DNA of 64,000 nt. Origin: Serratia marcescens. Its GTDB lineage: Bacteria; Pseudomonadota; Gammaproteobacteria; Enterobacterales; Enterobacteriaceae. Both the position numbers and the translations under genes were made by a program. The stretch covers positions 1 to 64,000 of the forward strand of contig NZ_MJAO01000012.1 of assembly GCF_001902635.1 (NCBI RefSeq). Direction: 5' to 3'. This document shows, piece by piece, positions 50,490 through 59,051 of the stretch (the stretch's first letter is position 1; each line of letters opens with the position of its first letter). Under the pieces are notes generated by a model. The model was given only the letters and a program-made list of their open reading frames with translations. It searched no databases and was not told the DNA's origin.

Positions 50490-50579
50490 TGGGGCTGGCG
50501 GTATTTGAGCGCTCTGCTGACAAAAACTGTCACCGCTTGCTGCCAGAGTAAGCGGTAATCCACTTAAGGAGGAAGAGCC

Positions 50580-50969
50580 ATGTTAACCGCTGAAATTTCA
50601 ATCCTGTATGTCGCCAACGTCATGAAGAGTGCTGATTTCTATTCTTCTTTGCTTAACCTGGAACCCGTGGAAAAAAGCCCGACCTTTGCGCTTTTTATCC
50701 TGAAGAATGGTTTTAAGCTGGGCTTATGGTCCAGCCATACCGTTGAGCCTGGCGTGCCACCAACGGCCGCCCAGCCACAGGCTCAGGGCGAAATCGTGTT
50801 CTCGGTGCCTGATTTGGCTTCCGTGGATGCGCTCTATCGGGAGTGGGGCTTTAACCGCCAAATTACCGTTATTCAAAAACCGGTCAGGTTGGATTTTGGT
50901 TATACCTTCTCCGTACAGGATGTTGATGGCCATCGATTGCGAGTCTGTTTTTTGGAGGATGAAGCATGA
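50580..50969 (+). CDS. VOC (glyoxalase/bleomycin-resistance) superfamily protein
   Basis: The 129-residue single-module VOC protein has the two beta-alpha-beta units visible: SILYVANVMKSADFYSSLLNL, then VFSVPDLASVDALYREWGF and a C-terminal VQDVDGHRLRVCF. It may bind a metal or a small hydrophobic drug. The substrate cannot be read from sequence. Strong AAGGAGGAAG ribosome site. Base composition is visibly lower in GC than in the flanks. It overlaps the EVE gene by 4 nt. Confidence 0.85.
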   Translation: MLTAEISILYVANVMKSADFYSSLLNLEPVEKSPTFALFILKNGFKLGLWSSHTVEPGVPPTAAQPQAQGEIVFSVPDLASVDALYREWGFNRQITVIQKPVRLDFGYTFSVQDVDGHRLRVCFLEDEA

Positions 50970-51391
50970 ACCATTGGCTGGCAGTGGCTTCGGCAGATCA
51001 TGTTGCAACGGGCGTTGAGGGCGGTTTCATGCAGGTTTGTCATGGAAAGAAAGGCCCATTGAATAAAATCAAACCCGGTGACGGCGTTGTCTATTATTCC
51101 CCCTCAAGCAGTTATGGGAAAAGAGATGGTTTGATGGCGTTTACTGCCGCCGGCTTTGTCGATGAAGGAGAGCCATATCAATATGATATGGGGGAGGGGT
51201 TCATCCCTTTTCGCCGAGACGTGCGCTGGGTGCATCATAAGACATTGCCGATAGCACCATTTTTGCGAGAGCTGGATTTTACATCCTTGCAAAGCAATTG
51301 GGGGTATCAGCTGCGATTTGGCATTCTGTCTATTACTGAAAAAGACTTCCGGTTCATCCTTCAGCACATGGGGGAAAACGGCGCAGGTTAA
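50966..51391 (+). CDS. EVE domain protein
   Basis: The 141-residue protein consists of one EVE domain (formerly DUF55), a PUA-like fold that in relatives recognises modified bases in DNA or RNA. The typical features are the N-terminal NHWLAVASADHV, a Gly/Lys-rich loop (KIKPGDGVVYYSPS) and the aromatic cage region near FIPFRRDVRW. It starts on the VOC stop (ATGA), so the two are co-translated. Like the VOC gene, it is AT-richer than its neighbours, which suggests acquisition. Confidence 0.82.
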   Translation: MNHWLAVASADHVATGVEGGFMQVCHGKKGPLNKIKPGDGVVYYSPSSSYGKRDGLMAFTAAGFVDEGEPYQYDMGEGFIPFRRDVRWVHHKTLPIAPFLRELDFTSLQSNWGYQLRFGILSITEKDFRFILQHMGENGAG

Positions 51392-51492
51392 AGAGACGCG
51401 GGCAGGTGAGCCATCGCATGGCGTCTCTGGCCTCTTCACGCGGATATTTCTGCATGAAGGGCAAGAGCCGCCATCGATGGGAAGATCCTATT

Positions 51493-52299
51493 TCATGCCT
51501 GCGGCGCGTCGCAGTGGTAGCGCCCGCGCGGGATCACCAGCGGCGTATGGGACAGCGGATCGTCGATGATCATACACGGCATGCCGAACACCCGTTCCAC
51601 CAATTCGGCGGTGATGATGTCCGCCGGTTTCCCCTCCGCCACGATCTTGCCGTCGCGCATGGCGATGATATGGTCGGCATAGCGGCAGGCGTGGTTGAGA
51701 TCGTGCAGTACCGCGATGAGGGTTTGACCGCGCTCGCGGTTGAGCTGGCGGAACAGATCCAGCAGCTCGATTTGGTGCGCGATGTCCAGATAGGTGGTCG
51801 GCTCATCCAGCAGCAGCAGCGGCGTCTGCTGCGCCAGCGCCATCGCTACCCAGACGCGTTGGCGCTGCCCGCCGGACAGCTCGTCGACGCTGCGCTCCGC
51901 CAGTTGGCTGACGTTGGTGGCCGCCATGGCGGTTTCTACCGCCTGTTTGTCGGCCAGCGTCCACTGTTTCAGCAGGCTCTGGTGCGGGTAGCGGCCGCGC
52001 GATACCAAATCCGCAACGGTAATGCTGTCCGGCGCGATCGAGGTTTGCGGTAACAGGCCGAGTTCGCGCGCCAGCGCTTTGGTGGCGAAACTGCTGATGT
52101 TTTTGCCGTCCAGCATCACCTCGCCGGCGCTGGGTTTCAGCAGGCGACACAGGGCGCGCAACAGCGTCGATTTGCCGCAGGCGTTCGGGCCGACGATCAC
52201 CGTGAAGGCCCCGTCGGGGATCGCCACGCTCAGGTCGTTGGCGATGATTTTATGGTCGTAGCCCAGCTTCAGGTGCGAGGCGTGCAAGCGGTGGCTCAT
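51493..52299 (-). CDS. fepC: Ferric enterobactin ABC transporter ATPase
   Basis: ATPase of the siderophore importer, about 268 residues. Walker A GPNACGKSTLL, signature LSGGQRQRVWVAMAL, Walker B LLLLDEPTTYLD and switch VLHDLNHACRY are clear. I prefer the ATG at 52299, which gives MSHRLHASHLKLGYD and aligns in length with E. coli FepC (271). An in-frame ATG six codons upstream (52317) is possible. It is last in fepDGC. Confidence 0.9.
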   Translation of the reverse strand: MSHRLHASHLKLGYDHKIIANDLSVAIPDGAFTVIVGPNACGKSTLLRALCRLLKPSAGEVMLDGKNISSFATKALARELGLLPQTSIAPDSITVADLVSRGRYPHQSLLKQWTLADKQAVETAMAATNVSQLAERSVDELSGGQRQRVWVAMALAQQTPLLLLDEPTTYLDIAHQIELLDLFRQLNRERGQTLIAVLHDLNHACRYADHIIAMRDGKIVAEGKPADIITAELVERVFGMPCMIIDDPLSHTPLVIPRGRYHCDAPQA

Positions 52300-52320
52300 G
52301 GTGTTATCACTCTTCATTAT

Positions 52321-53361
52321 CTATCTGCGGGCCTCACGAATTAGCAACCAAATCAGGTACAGGCCGCCGATACAGACGGTCACGACCCCGACCGGCAGCT
52401 GGAGCGGCGCGAAAAGATGTTGGGACACTACGTCAGCACCGAGCAGCAGCGTTGCGCCCATCAGCGCTGAGGACGTCAGGGTGACCGAGGATTGCCCGGC
52501 CAGGCGGCGGGCGATCTGCGGCGCCGCCAGCGCGATAAAGGAAATCGGCCCGGCGGTGGCGGTGACGGCGGCGGTGAGGGTCACGCCGAACAGCATCAGC
52601 CATAGCCGGCTGCCTTCGGCGTTGACGCCCAGGGCGCGCGCCGTGTCATCGCCCATTTCCAGCAACTGCAGCCGTTTGCCCATCAGCAGCGCGGCCGCGG
52701 CCGCCAGAACGATAAACGCCGTGGCGGGTTGGGCTTTCTGCCAGGTCATGCCGTTGAGCGAGCCGGCCTGCCACATGGCGGCGTCCATGGCACGCTCCAG
52801 CGAGGCGGTGATGATTAGCCAGGTATTGGTGGAGACCAACACCGCGCTGATGGCGATACCGACGATGATCAGCCGGAAGCCGGCGATACCCTGCCGCCAG
52901 GCGAGCAGGTAGATGGCCAGCGCGGAGAGAATGCCACCGGCCAGCGCGCCGCCGGCGGTGTAGTAATAGCCGCCGTTGAACAGGGTGATGGCGATCAGCG
53001 CGCCGGTGTAAGCCCCCATGTTAAAGCCGATCACGTCCGGGCTGCCGAGCGGATTGCGGATAATCGACTGGAAGATGGCGCCGCTCATGCCGAGCGCGGC
53101 ACCTAATAACAGTGCCATGGCGATGCGCGGTAAGCGCCATTGGGTGACTACGGTCACCAGGTTTTTCGGCGCCTCGCCGCTGAGTGCGGCAAAGACCTGT
53201 TCCAACGAGAGCTGCAACGTGCCGTAGCACAGTGCGGCAACGGCCATCGACAGGCACAACGCCAGCAGCGCAAGATTGACCAGCAGCAGGCGTAAGGGCA
53301 TGCGCCAGTTGATCACGCCGTCCGGGCGGCCGACATGCAGAGTGTGAGGCAGATTCATCAT
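52321..53361 (-). CDS. fepG: Ferric enterobactin ABC permease FepG
   Basis: BtuC/FecCD-type permease of 346 residues with about ten membrane segments. The coupling block GDDTARALGVNAEGSR and the signatures FQSIIRNPLGSPDVIGFNMGA and GPISFIALAAPQIARRL match FepG. Its ATG overlaps the fepD stop. Confidence 0.91.
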   Translation of the reverse strand: MMNLPHTLHVGRPDGVINWRMPLRLLLVNLALLALCLSMAVAALCYGTLQLSLEQVFAALSGEAPKNLVTVVTQWRLPRIAMALLLGAALGMSGAIFQSIIRNPLGSPDVIGFNMGAYTGALIAITLFNGGYYYTAGGALAGGILSALAIYLLAWRQGIAGFRLIIVGIAISAVLVSTNTWLIITASLERAMDAAMWQAGSLNGMTWQKAQPATAFIVLAAAAALLMGKRLQLLEMGDDTARALGVNAEGSRLWLMLFGVTLTAAVTATAGPISFIALAAPQIARRLAGQSSVTLTSSALMGATLLLGADVVSQHLFAPLQLPVGVVTVCIGGLYLIWLLIREARR

Positions 53362-54416
53362 AGTCCCCCCAGCGTTTTCTTGCGGCGCACCAACCAGATC
53401 AGCACCGGCGCGCCGATAAAGGCGGCGACGATGGAAACTCGCAGTTCACTGGCCGCCAACAGACGCCCGACCACGTCGGCGCACAGCAGCAAAATCGGCG
53501 CCAGCAGCATGGAGTAGGGCAGGATCCAACGCTGGTCGGGGCCGACCCACCAACGGGCGATATGCGGCACCATCAGACCGATGAAGCTGATCGGGCCGAC
53601 GGTGGCGGTCGCCGCGCCGCACAGCAGCGTGATGGCGATCACTGCGACGACTTGGGTCAGCACCACGCGCGCGCCGAGCGCGATAGCCAGGTCTTCTCCC
53701 ATGCCGATAGTATTCAGCGGCCGGGCGATGAGCAGCGTCAGCAGGCAGCCAAGTAAAATGGCGGGGGCGGTGACCGGCAGCGTGGACAGGGTGCGGATAT
53801 CCAGCGTGCCGGCTTGCCAGAAGCGCAGTTGGTCGAAAGTCTGCGGATCGATCAGCGACAGGCCGGTGGTGATGCCGAGCAGCACCGCGCCGATCGCCAC
53901 GCCGGCCAGCGTCAGCCGCACCGGGTTGATGCGCCCGCCCGCCAGCGTGCCGATCAGGTAGACCAGCAGGGTGGTGATGGCGGCACCGGCGAAGGCGAAA
54001 GCCATATAGCTTTCCGTGGTGGCGGCGCCGAAAAACATGATGCCAATGACCACGGCGAAGCTGGCGCCGGCGTTGATGCCGAGCACGCCGGGATCGGCCA
54101 GCGGGTTGCGCGTCAATGCCTGAATAAGCGCGCCGGCGGCGCCTAACGCCATGCCGGCCAAAATGCCCGCCAGGGTGCGGGGCACCCGGGCGTTGAGAAT
54201 GATGGTGCTGTCGGAACCGCTTGCGGCACCTTGCAGGCTGAGCCAGACGGTATGAAAGGGAATGGATTTGGAACCCAGCATCAGGCTGGCAATGATGCAC
54301 AGCAGCAACAGCGCCAAACCGATGCCGAACCCGGCAATGCGTTTGAAACCACTGGCGTAAGCTGCGTGCGGCGCAGACGAAGGAAGCGTCTGCTCAGTCG
54401 GAGTGGGTACGTTCAC
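53358..54416 (-). CDS. fepD: Ferric enterobactin ABC permease FepD
   Basis: FecCD-type permease of 352 residues with about ten membrane segments, with LTRNPLADPGVLGINAGAS and GPISFIGLMVPHIARW. I select the GTG at 54416: AAGGAG lies 8 nt upstream. The longer reading from 54476 would run through the ribosome site and the probable Fur site. It is first in fepDGC and follows fepB after a 214-bp gap. Confidence 0.88.
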   Translation of the reverse strand: MNVPTPTEQTLPSSAPHAAYASGFKRIAGFGIGLALLLLCIIASLMLGSKSIPFHTVWLSLQGAASGSDSTIILNARVPRTLAGILAGMALGAAGALIQALTRNPLADPGVLGINAGASFAVVIGIMFFGAATTESYMAFAFAGAAITTLLVYLIGTLAGGRINPVRLTLAGVAIGAVLLGITTGLSLIDPQTFDQLRFWQAGTLDIRTLSTLPVTAPAILLGCLLTLLIARPLNTIGMGEDLAIALGARVVLTQVVAVIAITLLCGAATATVGPISFIGLMVPHIARWWVGPDQRWILPYSMLLAPILLLCADVVGRLLAASELRVSIVAAFIGAPVLIWLVRRKKTLGGL

Positions 54417-54433
54417 ACTGGTAACTCCTTTAT

Positions 54434-54452
54434 GATTTTTATTCTCATTGCT
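54434..54452 (-). promoter_or_regulatory. Probable Fur site before fepDGC
   Basis: On the minus strand AGCAATGAGAATAAAAATC matches the 19-bp Fur consensus at about 12 positions, with the common AATGAGAAT core. It lies just upstream of the fepD ribosome site. Weaker than the other Fur sites in the window. Confidence 0.5.
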
Positions 54453-54630
54453 ATTTGCGTTTGTGAAAGGCGCCATAGTAGCACGGGTTTACGCCTGCTT
54501 GCATCCGTCGACTCGGCGGCATTTCGCATTCATAAGATTGATAACTATTGATATTTCAATTGCCCGAATGTGATGGCAAGGCCCTGTTGCTGGAAAAGTC
54601 GGCAGGGTTATCGCCTGCCGACGGTGGGGA

Positions 54631-55638
54631 TCAGGGCTTTTTGAACAGTTGCTCGATCCGGTTCAGCATGTTGGTGGCGCTGTAATAGTCGAGGCGGAAG
54701 GTGTCGTTGCCGACGGCATAGACGTGCCGTTGTTCCACCGGTTCCAAATGCTTGAGGAACGGGTTGGCCAGCAGCTCCTGTACTTTGCGATCGTCGGTGG
54801 CGAACAGGATCAGCGTTTTGCCGTTCAGGCCTTCGGCCATTTTCTCGCCGGAGATCTGCGTGATGTCATAGCGTTTACCCATGCTGGCGTTGCCTTTGGC
54901 GCTTTCCGGCGGGGTGGCCAGCTGGAAGCCGAGCTGGGTCAGCAGTTTGCCCTGGGGGGAACCCGGTGTCCACAGCATGGCTTCACGGCCGTTGTCGGCA
55001 TACACCAACGGGGTGGTCGGCTGTGGCGGCAGAGTAATGGCTTGCTTCACCTGCTCCACCCGCTGTTCGAAACGTGCTTCCGCCTGTTTGGCGCCTTCTT
55101 CATGACCGGTGATTTCACCGAGATCGCTGGCCAATTGTTGCCAGCTCTTGTCGCCATAATCGAGCACCAGCGTCGGCGCAATGGCCGACAGCTGGTCATA
55201 GAGTTTCAGCGCCGAATCACCGCCGGTGGCGGCAACGACGATGAGATCCGGCGCCGCGGCGGCGACGGCTTCGGCATTGGGTTCAACCTGGTACAGCCGC
55301 TCGACGTGGCGCTGTTTGGCGACTTCGCCCCACTGATTAAAGAAGCCTTGCTTATCGGCCACCAGGGGATTCTGACTGGTGGCGCCGCTGGCGACCACCG
55401 GAGCGTCGATAGCCAGCAACGTGCCGGTGATGGTGACGCTGGTGGAGACGATGCGCTGCGGCGGTTTTTCCAACGTAAACGGCCCTTTGGCGCTTTCGAT
55501 GGTGCGCGGCCAGCTGCCGTCGGCTGCGGGGGCGGCCGGTTTCTGGCTTTCGGTGTTATCGTCCGGGCCGCAGCCGCTGAGCAGCAAGGTGGTAGCGGCA
55601 ATGAATGAAATGAACAGCTGACGTAAGGATAGGGTCAT
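54631..55638 (-). CDS. fepB: Ferric enterobactin-binding protein FepB, lipoprotein form
   Basis: Binding protein of the Fep importer, 335 residues. The mature part follows E. coli FepB closely (PQRIVSTSVTITGTLLAIDAPVVASGAT, APDLIVVAATGGDSALKLYDQLS, NDTFRLDYYSA). Unlike E. coli FepB, it has a lipoprotein signal (TTLLLSGC, lipidated Cys23) and an Asn/Glu/Lys/Pro/Ala-rich tether, so it should be membrane anchored. A Fur-like site lies upstream. Receptor fepA and esterase fes are not in the window, so the exact catecholate is not fixed by context. Confidence 0.88.
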   Translation of the reverse strand: MTLSLRQLFISFIAATTLLLSGCGPDDNTESQKPAAPAADGSWPRTIESAKGPFTLEKPPQRIVSTSVTITGTLLAIDAPVVASGATSQNPLVADKQGFFNQWGEVAKQRHVERLYQVEPNAEAVAAAAPDLIVVAATGGDSALKLYDQLSAIAPTLVLDYGDKSWQQLASDLGEITGHEEGAKQAEARFEQRVEQVKQAITLPPQPTTPLVYADNGREAMLWTPGSPQGKLLTQLGFQLATPPESAKGNASMGKRYDITQISGEKMAEGLNGKTLILFATDDRKVQELLANPFLKHLEPVEQRHVYAVGNDTFRLDYYSATNMLNRIEQLFKKP

Positions 55639-55673
55639 GAGCGGGCTCTTTCTTTCCTTGAACTAAGGCATAT

Positions 55674-55691
55674 CAATCCGACGACGGATTG
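55674..55691. repeat. Hairpin in the fepB leader
   Basis: CAATCCG (55674-55680) with CGGATTG (55685-55691), 4-nt loop, 36 nt before the fepB start. It may affect fepB mRNA stability or translation. Confidence 0.5.
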
Positions 55692-55731
55692 GCCACGTGG
55701 CGTTTGCTCGTTAATTTACCATTCACCAGGC

Positions 55732-55750
55732 AAAAATGATAACCATTCGT
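55732..55750 (-). promoter_or_regulatory. Probable Fur site before fepB
   Basis: AAAAATGATAACCATTCGT matches 13 of 19 Fur consensus positions with the ATGATAA core intact, about 95 nt upstream of fepB. Confidence 0.6.
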
Positions 55751-55805
55751 ATCTCAGCGGGTGGTGAAGGGGGAATAAAGAAGAAGGGAAAGTGAACGGC
55801 AGAAA

Positions 55806-55831
55806 CGAAAAAAGCGCCAAAAGGCGCTTTT
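55806..55831 (-). terminator. Terminator of the tRNA-Val/tRNA-Lys operon
   Basis: AAAAGCGCC (55810-55818) with GGCGCTTTT (55823-55831), loop AAAA. On the minus strand it ends in a T-run. Confidence 0.88.
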
Positions 55832-55839
55832 CTCTGAAT

Positions 55840-55915
55840 TGGTGGGTCGTGCAGGATTCGAACCTGCGACCAATTGATTAAAAGTCAACTGCTCTACCAA
55901 CTGAGCTAACGACCC
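55840..55915 (-). tRNA. lysV: tRNA-Lys (UUU)
   Basis: A 76-nt cloverleaf with acceptor GGGTCGT/ACGACCC, anticodon loop CTTTTAA (anticodon TTT), T-loop GTTCGAATC and encoded CCA. It is last in the val-val-val-lys cluster divergent from gltX, as in E. coli. Confidence 0.97.
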
Positions 55916-55922
55916 GCAGAAG

Positions 55923-55998
55923 TGGTGGGTGATGACGGGCTCGAACCGCCGACCCCCTCCGTGTAAAGGAGATGCTCTACCAACTGAGCTAATCACCC
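55923..55998 (-). tRNA. valY: tRNA-Val (UAC), third copy
   Basis: 76 nt, acceptor GGGTGAT/ATCACCC, anticodon TAC in CTTTACACG, encoded CCA. Identical to the copy at 56038. Confidence 0.96.
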
Positions 55999-56037
55999 AC
56001 TTCAGGACTTCCAGGTTACTGCTAAACGAGAGAATGA

Positions 56038-56113
56038 TGGTGGGTGATGACGGGCTCGAACCGCCGACCCCCTCCGTGTAAAGGAGATGCTCTACCAACT
56101 GAGCTAATCACCC
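56038..56113 (-). tRNA. valX: tRNA-Val (UAC), second copy
   Basis: 76 nt, same sequence as the third copy, encoded CCA. It is separated from its neighbours by short AT-rich spacers. Confidence 0.96.
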
Positions 56114-56142
56114 TCATTCGTTCTCATTTTTTCTCAACAAGA

Positions 56143-56218
56143 TGGTGGGCGATGACGGGCTCGAACCGCCGACCCCCTCCGTGTAAAGGAGATGCTCTAC
56201 CAACTGAGCTAATCGCCC
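56143..56218 (-). tRNA. valU: tRNA-Val (UAC), first copy
   Basis: 76 nt, anticodon TAC, encoded CCA. It differs from the other two by a compensated acceptor pair: GGGCGAT/ATCGCCC in place of GGGTGAT/ATCACCC. It is the promoter-proximal copy. Confidence 0.96.
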
Positions 56219-56235
56219 CGTCTTGTTGGAGTCGC

Positions 56236-56263
56236 ATTATAGGGATAGTTCAAAGTGAGTCAA
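56236..56263 (-). promoter_or_regulatory. Promoter of the tRNA-Val/tRNA-Lys operon
   Basis: On the minus strand: TTGACT (56263-56258), 16-nt spacer, TATAAT (56241-56236), then a GCGAC discriminator typical of stringently controlled stable-RNA promoters. Confidence 0.85.
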
Positions 56264-56512
56264 CGGTTTTTAAAATGATTTCAATCGTTCGCCGCAAATT
56301 TAGGCAGGGCGCGATAATTATCGCCAGCGGCGCCGATTCTTTGCGCAACGTTATGCGGAACTCGCCGCAAAACGCGCGAAATCGCCCGGCGCAATATCGT
56401 GTCGGCGTTGAGGAATTAGCGCGTGGTGATACAATGTCGTCCACTCTTTTTTCAATTCCGAGCAATCGTCGGCAACCGCCGACACGCGTTGCGTAATAAG
56501 GCAGTGAACCCA

Positions 56513-57928
56513 ATGAAAATCAAAACCCGTTTTGCACCGAGCCCGACCGGCTATCTTCACGTCGGCGGCGCGCGTACCGCACTTTATTCCTGGTTGTTCA
56601 GCCGCCATGCCGGCGGTGAGTTCGTTCTGCGTATCGAAGATACCGATCTGGAACGCTCCACTCAGGACGCGATCGACGCAATTATGGATGGCATGAACTG
56701 GTTGAACCTGGATTGGGATGAAGGCCCGTATTTCCAGACCAAGCGTTTCGATCGCTACAACGCGGTCATCGACGAAATGCTGGAGCAGGGCACCGCCTAT
56801 AAATGTTATTGCTCCAAGGAACGTCTGGAAGCGCTGCGCGAGAAGCAGATGGAAAACGGCGAGAAGCCGCGTTACGACGGCCACTGCCGCGACAGCCAAT
56901 GCAGCCACACCGACGACGAACCGCACGTGGTGCGCTTCCGCAACCCGCAGGAAGGCTCGGTGATCTTCGACGACAAAATTCGTGGCCCGATCGAATTCAG
57001 CAACCAGGAACTGGACGATCTGATCATCCGCCGCACCGACGGTTCGCCAACCTATAACTTCTGCGTCGTCGTCGACGACTGGGACATGGAAATCACCCAT
57101 GTGATCCGCGGTGAAGACCACATCAACAACACCCCGCGCCAGATCAACATTCTGAAAGCGCTGGGCGCGCCGGTGCCGGAATACGCGCACGTATCGATGA
57201 TCCTCGGCGACGACGGTAAAAAGCTGTCCAAGCGTCACGGCGCCGTGGGCGTCATGCAGTACCGCGACGACGGCTATCTGCCGCAGGCGCTGCTGAACTA
57301 CCTGGTGCGTCTGGGCTGGTCCCACGGCGATCAGGAGATCTTCTCCATCGATGAGATGAAAGAGTTCTTCACGCTGGAAGCGATCAACAAATCCGCCAGC
57401 GCGTTCAACACTGAGAAGCTGCAGTGGCTGAACCACCACTACATCAACCATATGCCGGCGGAAGAAGTGGCGGTGCATCTGGCATGGCACGTTGAGCAAC
57501 TGGGCCTTGAAACCCGCAACGGCCCGGAACTGAAGGACATCGTCAAGCTGCTGGGCGAGCGCTGCAAAACGCTGAAAGAGATGGCGGAGTCTTGCCGTTA
57601 CTTCTACGAAGACTTCAGCGAGTTCGATGCCGACGCCGCCAAGAAGCACCTGCGCCCGGTTGCGCGTCAGCCGCTGGAAGCGGTGCGCGCCAAGCTGGCC
57701 GCTATCACCGTCTGGACGCCGGAAAATGTGCACGACGCCATTCAGGGCACGGCGGATGAGCTGGGCGTCGGCATGGGTAAAGTCGGCATGCCGCTGCGCG
57801 TCGCGGTGACCGGCGCCGGTCAGTCGCCGGGTATGGACGTGACCGTGCAGGCGATCGGCCAGAAGCGTTCGCTGCAGCGCATCGACATGGCGCTGGCTTA
57901 CATCGCCGAGCGCGAAGCGCAAGCCTGA
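56513..57928 (+). CDS. gltX: Glutamyl-tRNA synthetase
   Basis: Charges tRNA-Glu. The product has 471 residues from the ATG at 56513, the E. coli length. The class I signatures are [10 protein letters not shown] (HIGH type, near residue 15) and KKLSKRHG (KMSKS type, near 240). The zinc cluster is CYCSKERLE with CRDSQC. An ORF open to 56423 is not the start. It is divergent from the tRNA cluster, with a 294-bp shared spacer in which I see no further element. Confidence 0.97.
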   Translation: MKIKTRFAPSPTGYLHVGGARTALYSWLFSRHAGGEFVLRIEDTDLERSTQDAIDAIMDGMNWLNLDWDEGPYFQTKRFDRYNAVIDEMLEQGTAYKCYCSKERLEALREKQMENGEKPRYDGHCRDSQCSHTDDEPHVVRFRNPQEGSVIFDDKIRGPIEFSNQELDDLIIRRTDGSPTYNFCVVVDDWDMEITHVIRGEDHINNTPRQINILKALGAPVPEYAHVSMILGDDGKKLSKRHGAVGVMQYRDDGYLPQALLNYLVRLGWSHGDQEIFSIDEMKEFFTLEAINKSASAFNTEKLQWLNHHYINHMPAEEVAVHLAWHVEQLGLETRNGPELKDIVKLLGERCKTLKEMAESCRYFYEDFSEFDADAAKKHLRPVARQPLEAVRAKLAAITVWTPENVHDAIQGTADELGVGMGKVGMPLRVAVTGAGQSPGMDVTVQAIGQKRSLQRIDMALAYIAEREAQA

Positions 57929-57970
57929 TTCGCTGATACGCCATAAAGAAAAAGCCCCGAGGAGTGATCC

Positions 57971-58232
57971 CGCAATGCCGGTCAGTTAAGCCTGACCGGC
58001 ATTTTTTTATCCCGTCTCTGTACGCGCCGTGCAAGAGGAATTGCCGTCAATATCCCGCATTTCTCCGATGCCGTAGTGAACGGCAATTGTCGGGGACGAA
58101 GGCGCGCCCCCGACACCCGCGCCTACGGCCCCTGGCTCGGTCGAGGCGCGTGAGCCGCATGGCGCACCTCGCCTTTATCGACTGAAAACGTCACGAACGT
58201 CTGCAGAAAAATGCTAACTGACCAGCATTAGT
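57971..58232. mobile_element. IS4-like miniature inverted-repeat element
   Basis: A 262-bp insert flanked by 10-bp near-identical direct repeats, GGAGTGATCC (57961-57970) and GGAGCGATCC (58233-58242). Its ends are inverted repeats: AATGCCGGTCAGTTA on the left and, read inward from the right end, AATGCTGGTCAGTTA (14 of 15). The ends resemble IS4-type termini as I recall them. It is too short for a transposase. It supplies its own terminator at the left end. Confidence 0.7.
57974..58010 (+). terminator. Terminator after gltX, inside the inserted element
   Basis: AATGCCGGTCAG (57974-57985) with CTGACCGGCATT (57992-58003), 6-nt loop, then a run of T. A strong intrinsic terminator made from the element's terminal repeat. 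Confidence 0.88.
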
Positions 58233-58265
58233 GGAGCGATCCGGGGCTTTTTTCATCGCTCTCTG

Positions 58266-59051
58266 TCAGGCTTGTTCGCCGGCCGGCAAACCTGGGCGGT
58301 AGGCGAGGAAGTACATCAATCCGACAAAACCGGCGCCGCCCAGCGCGTTGCCGAGAAATACCGCGGCGAAATTGGGCAGATACTGCTCCCAGCTCATGCC
58401 GCCGGCAAAGATGGCCGCCGGGATGATGAACATGTTCGCCACCACGTGTTGGAAGCCGATGGCGACAAAAGCCATCACCGGGAACCACATGCCGATCACT
58501 TTGCCCGGCACGTCCCTGCTGGCGAAGGCTAGCCACACCGCCAGGCATACCAGCCAGTTGCAGCCGACGCCGGAAATGAAGGCGTGCAGGAAGTCCGCAT
58601 CCACTTTGGCCTGCGCGATCGCCAGCGTCTTATGCAAAAACGCGCCTTCGGTCAGGCCCAGCAGATGGCCGAAGAAGTAGGCGACGGCCACGCTGCCGGC
58701 GAAGTTGGCCAGGGTGACCCAAAACCAGTTGCGCAGCACGGCGACGGCGGGGATTTCGCGGGCAAACCAGGCCATCGGTAAGGTCATCATGTTGCCGGTC
58801 AGCAGTTCGCCGCCGGCCAGAATGGTCAGGATCAGGCCGATAGGGAAGACCGCAGCCCCCAACAGGGCGCCGAAAGAGCCCCATTCGGCCGGCAGGGTGC
58901 CGATGATGTGAATATCCAGCAGGAAGCCGGTGGCGATAAAGGCGCCGGCGAGAAAGCCCAGGATCAACAGGTTAGCGAGAGGTGCGCGGCTTTTGTTTAC
59001 CCCGGCCTGAACGGCGAGGGCGGCGATTTCTTTTGGTGAATGCAAAGACAT
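58266..59051 (-). CDS. Formate/nitrite transporter family channel
   Basis: The 261-residue FNT family protein has six membrane segments. Signatures: GELLTGNMMTLPMAW, GVGCNWLVCLAVWLA and MAFVAIGFQHVVANMFIIPA with the central pore histidine. FNT pentamers pass formate, nitrite or hydrosulfide. This subfamily (YrhG/FdhC-like, or NirC-like) cannot be assigned a substrate from context, since neither formate dehydrogenase nor nitrite reductase genes adjoin. Its downstream terminator has been split by the inserted element. Confidence 0.88.
   Translation of the reverse strand: MSLHSPKEIAALAVQAGVNKSRAPLANLLILGFLAGAFIATGFLLDIHIIGTLPAEWGSFGALLGAAVFPIGLILTILAGGELLTGNMMTLPMAWFAREIPAVAVLRNWFWVTLANFAGSVAVAYFFGHLLGLTEGAFLHKTLAIAQAKVDADFLHAFISGVGCNWLVCLAVWLAFASRDVPGKVIGMWFPVMAFVAIGFQHVVANMFIIPAAIFAGGMSWEQYLPNFAAVFLGNALGGAGFVGLMYFLAYRPGLPAGEQA

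Larger units (their letters stand above)
57929..58265. other. Gene-free spacer between gltX and the transporter gene
   Basis: A 337-bp spacer. It consists of the two halves of an interrupted terminator (AAAAGCCCCG near 57949-57959 and CCGGGGCTTTTTT at 58241-58253) with a 262-bp element between them. No convincing reading frame. Confidence 0.7.
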
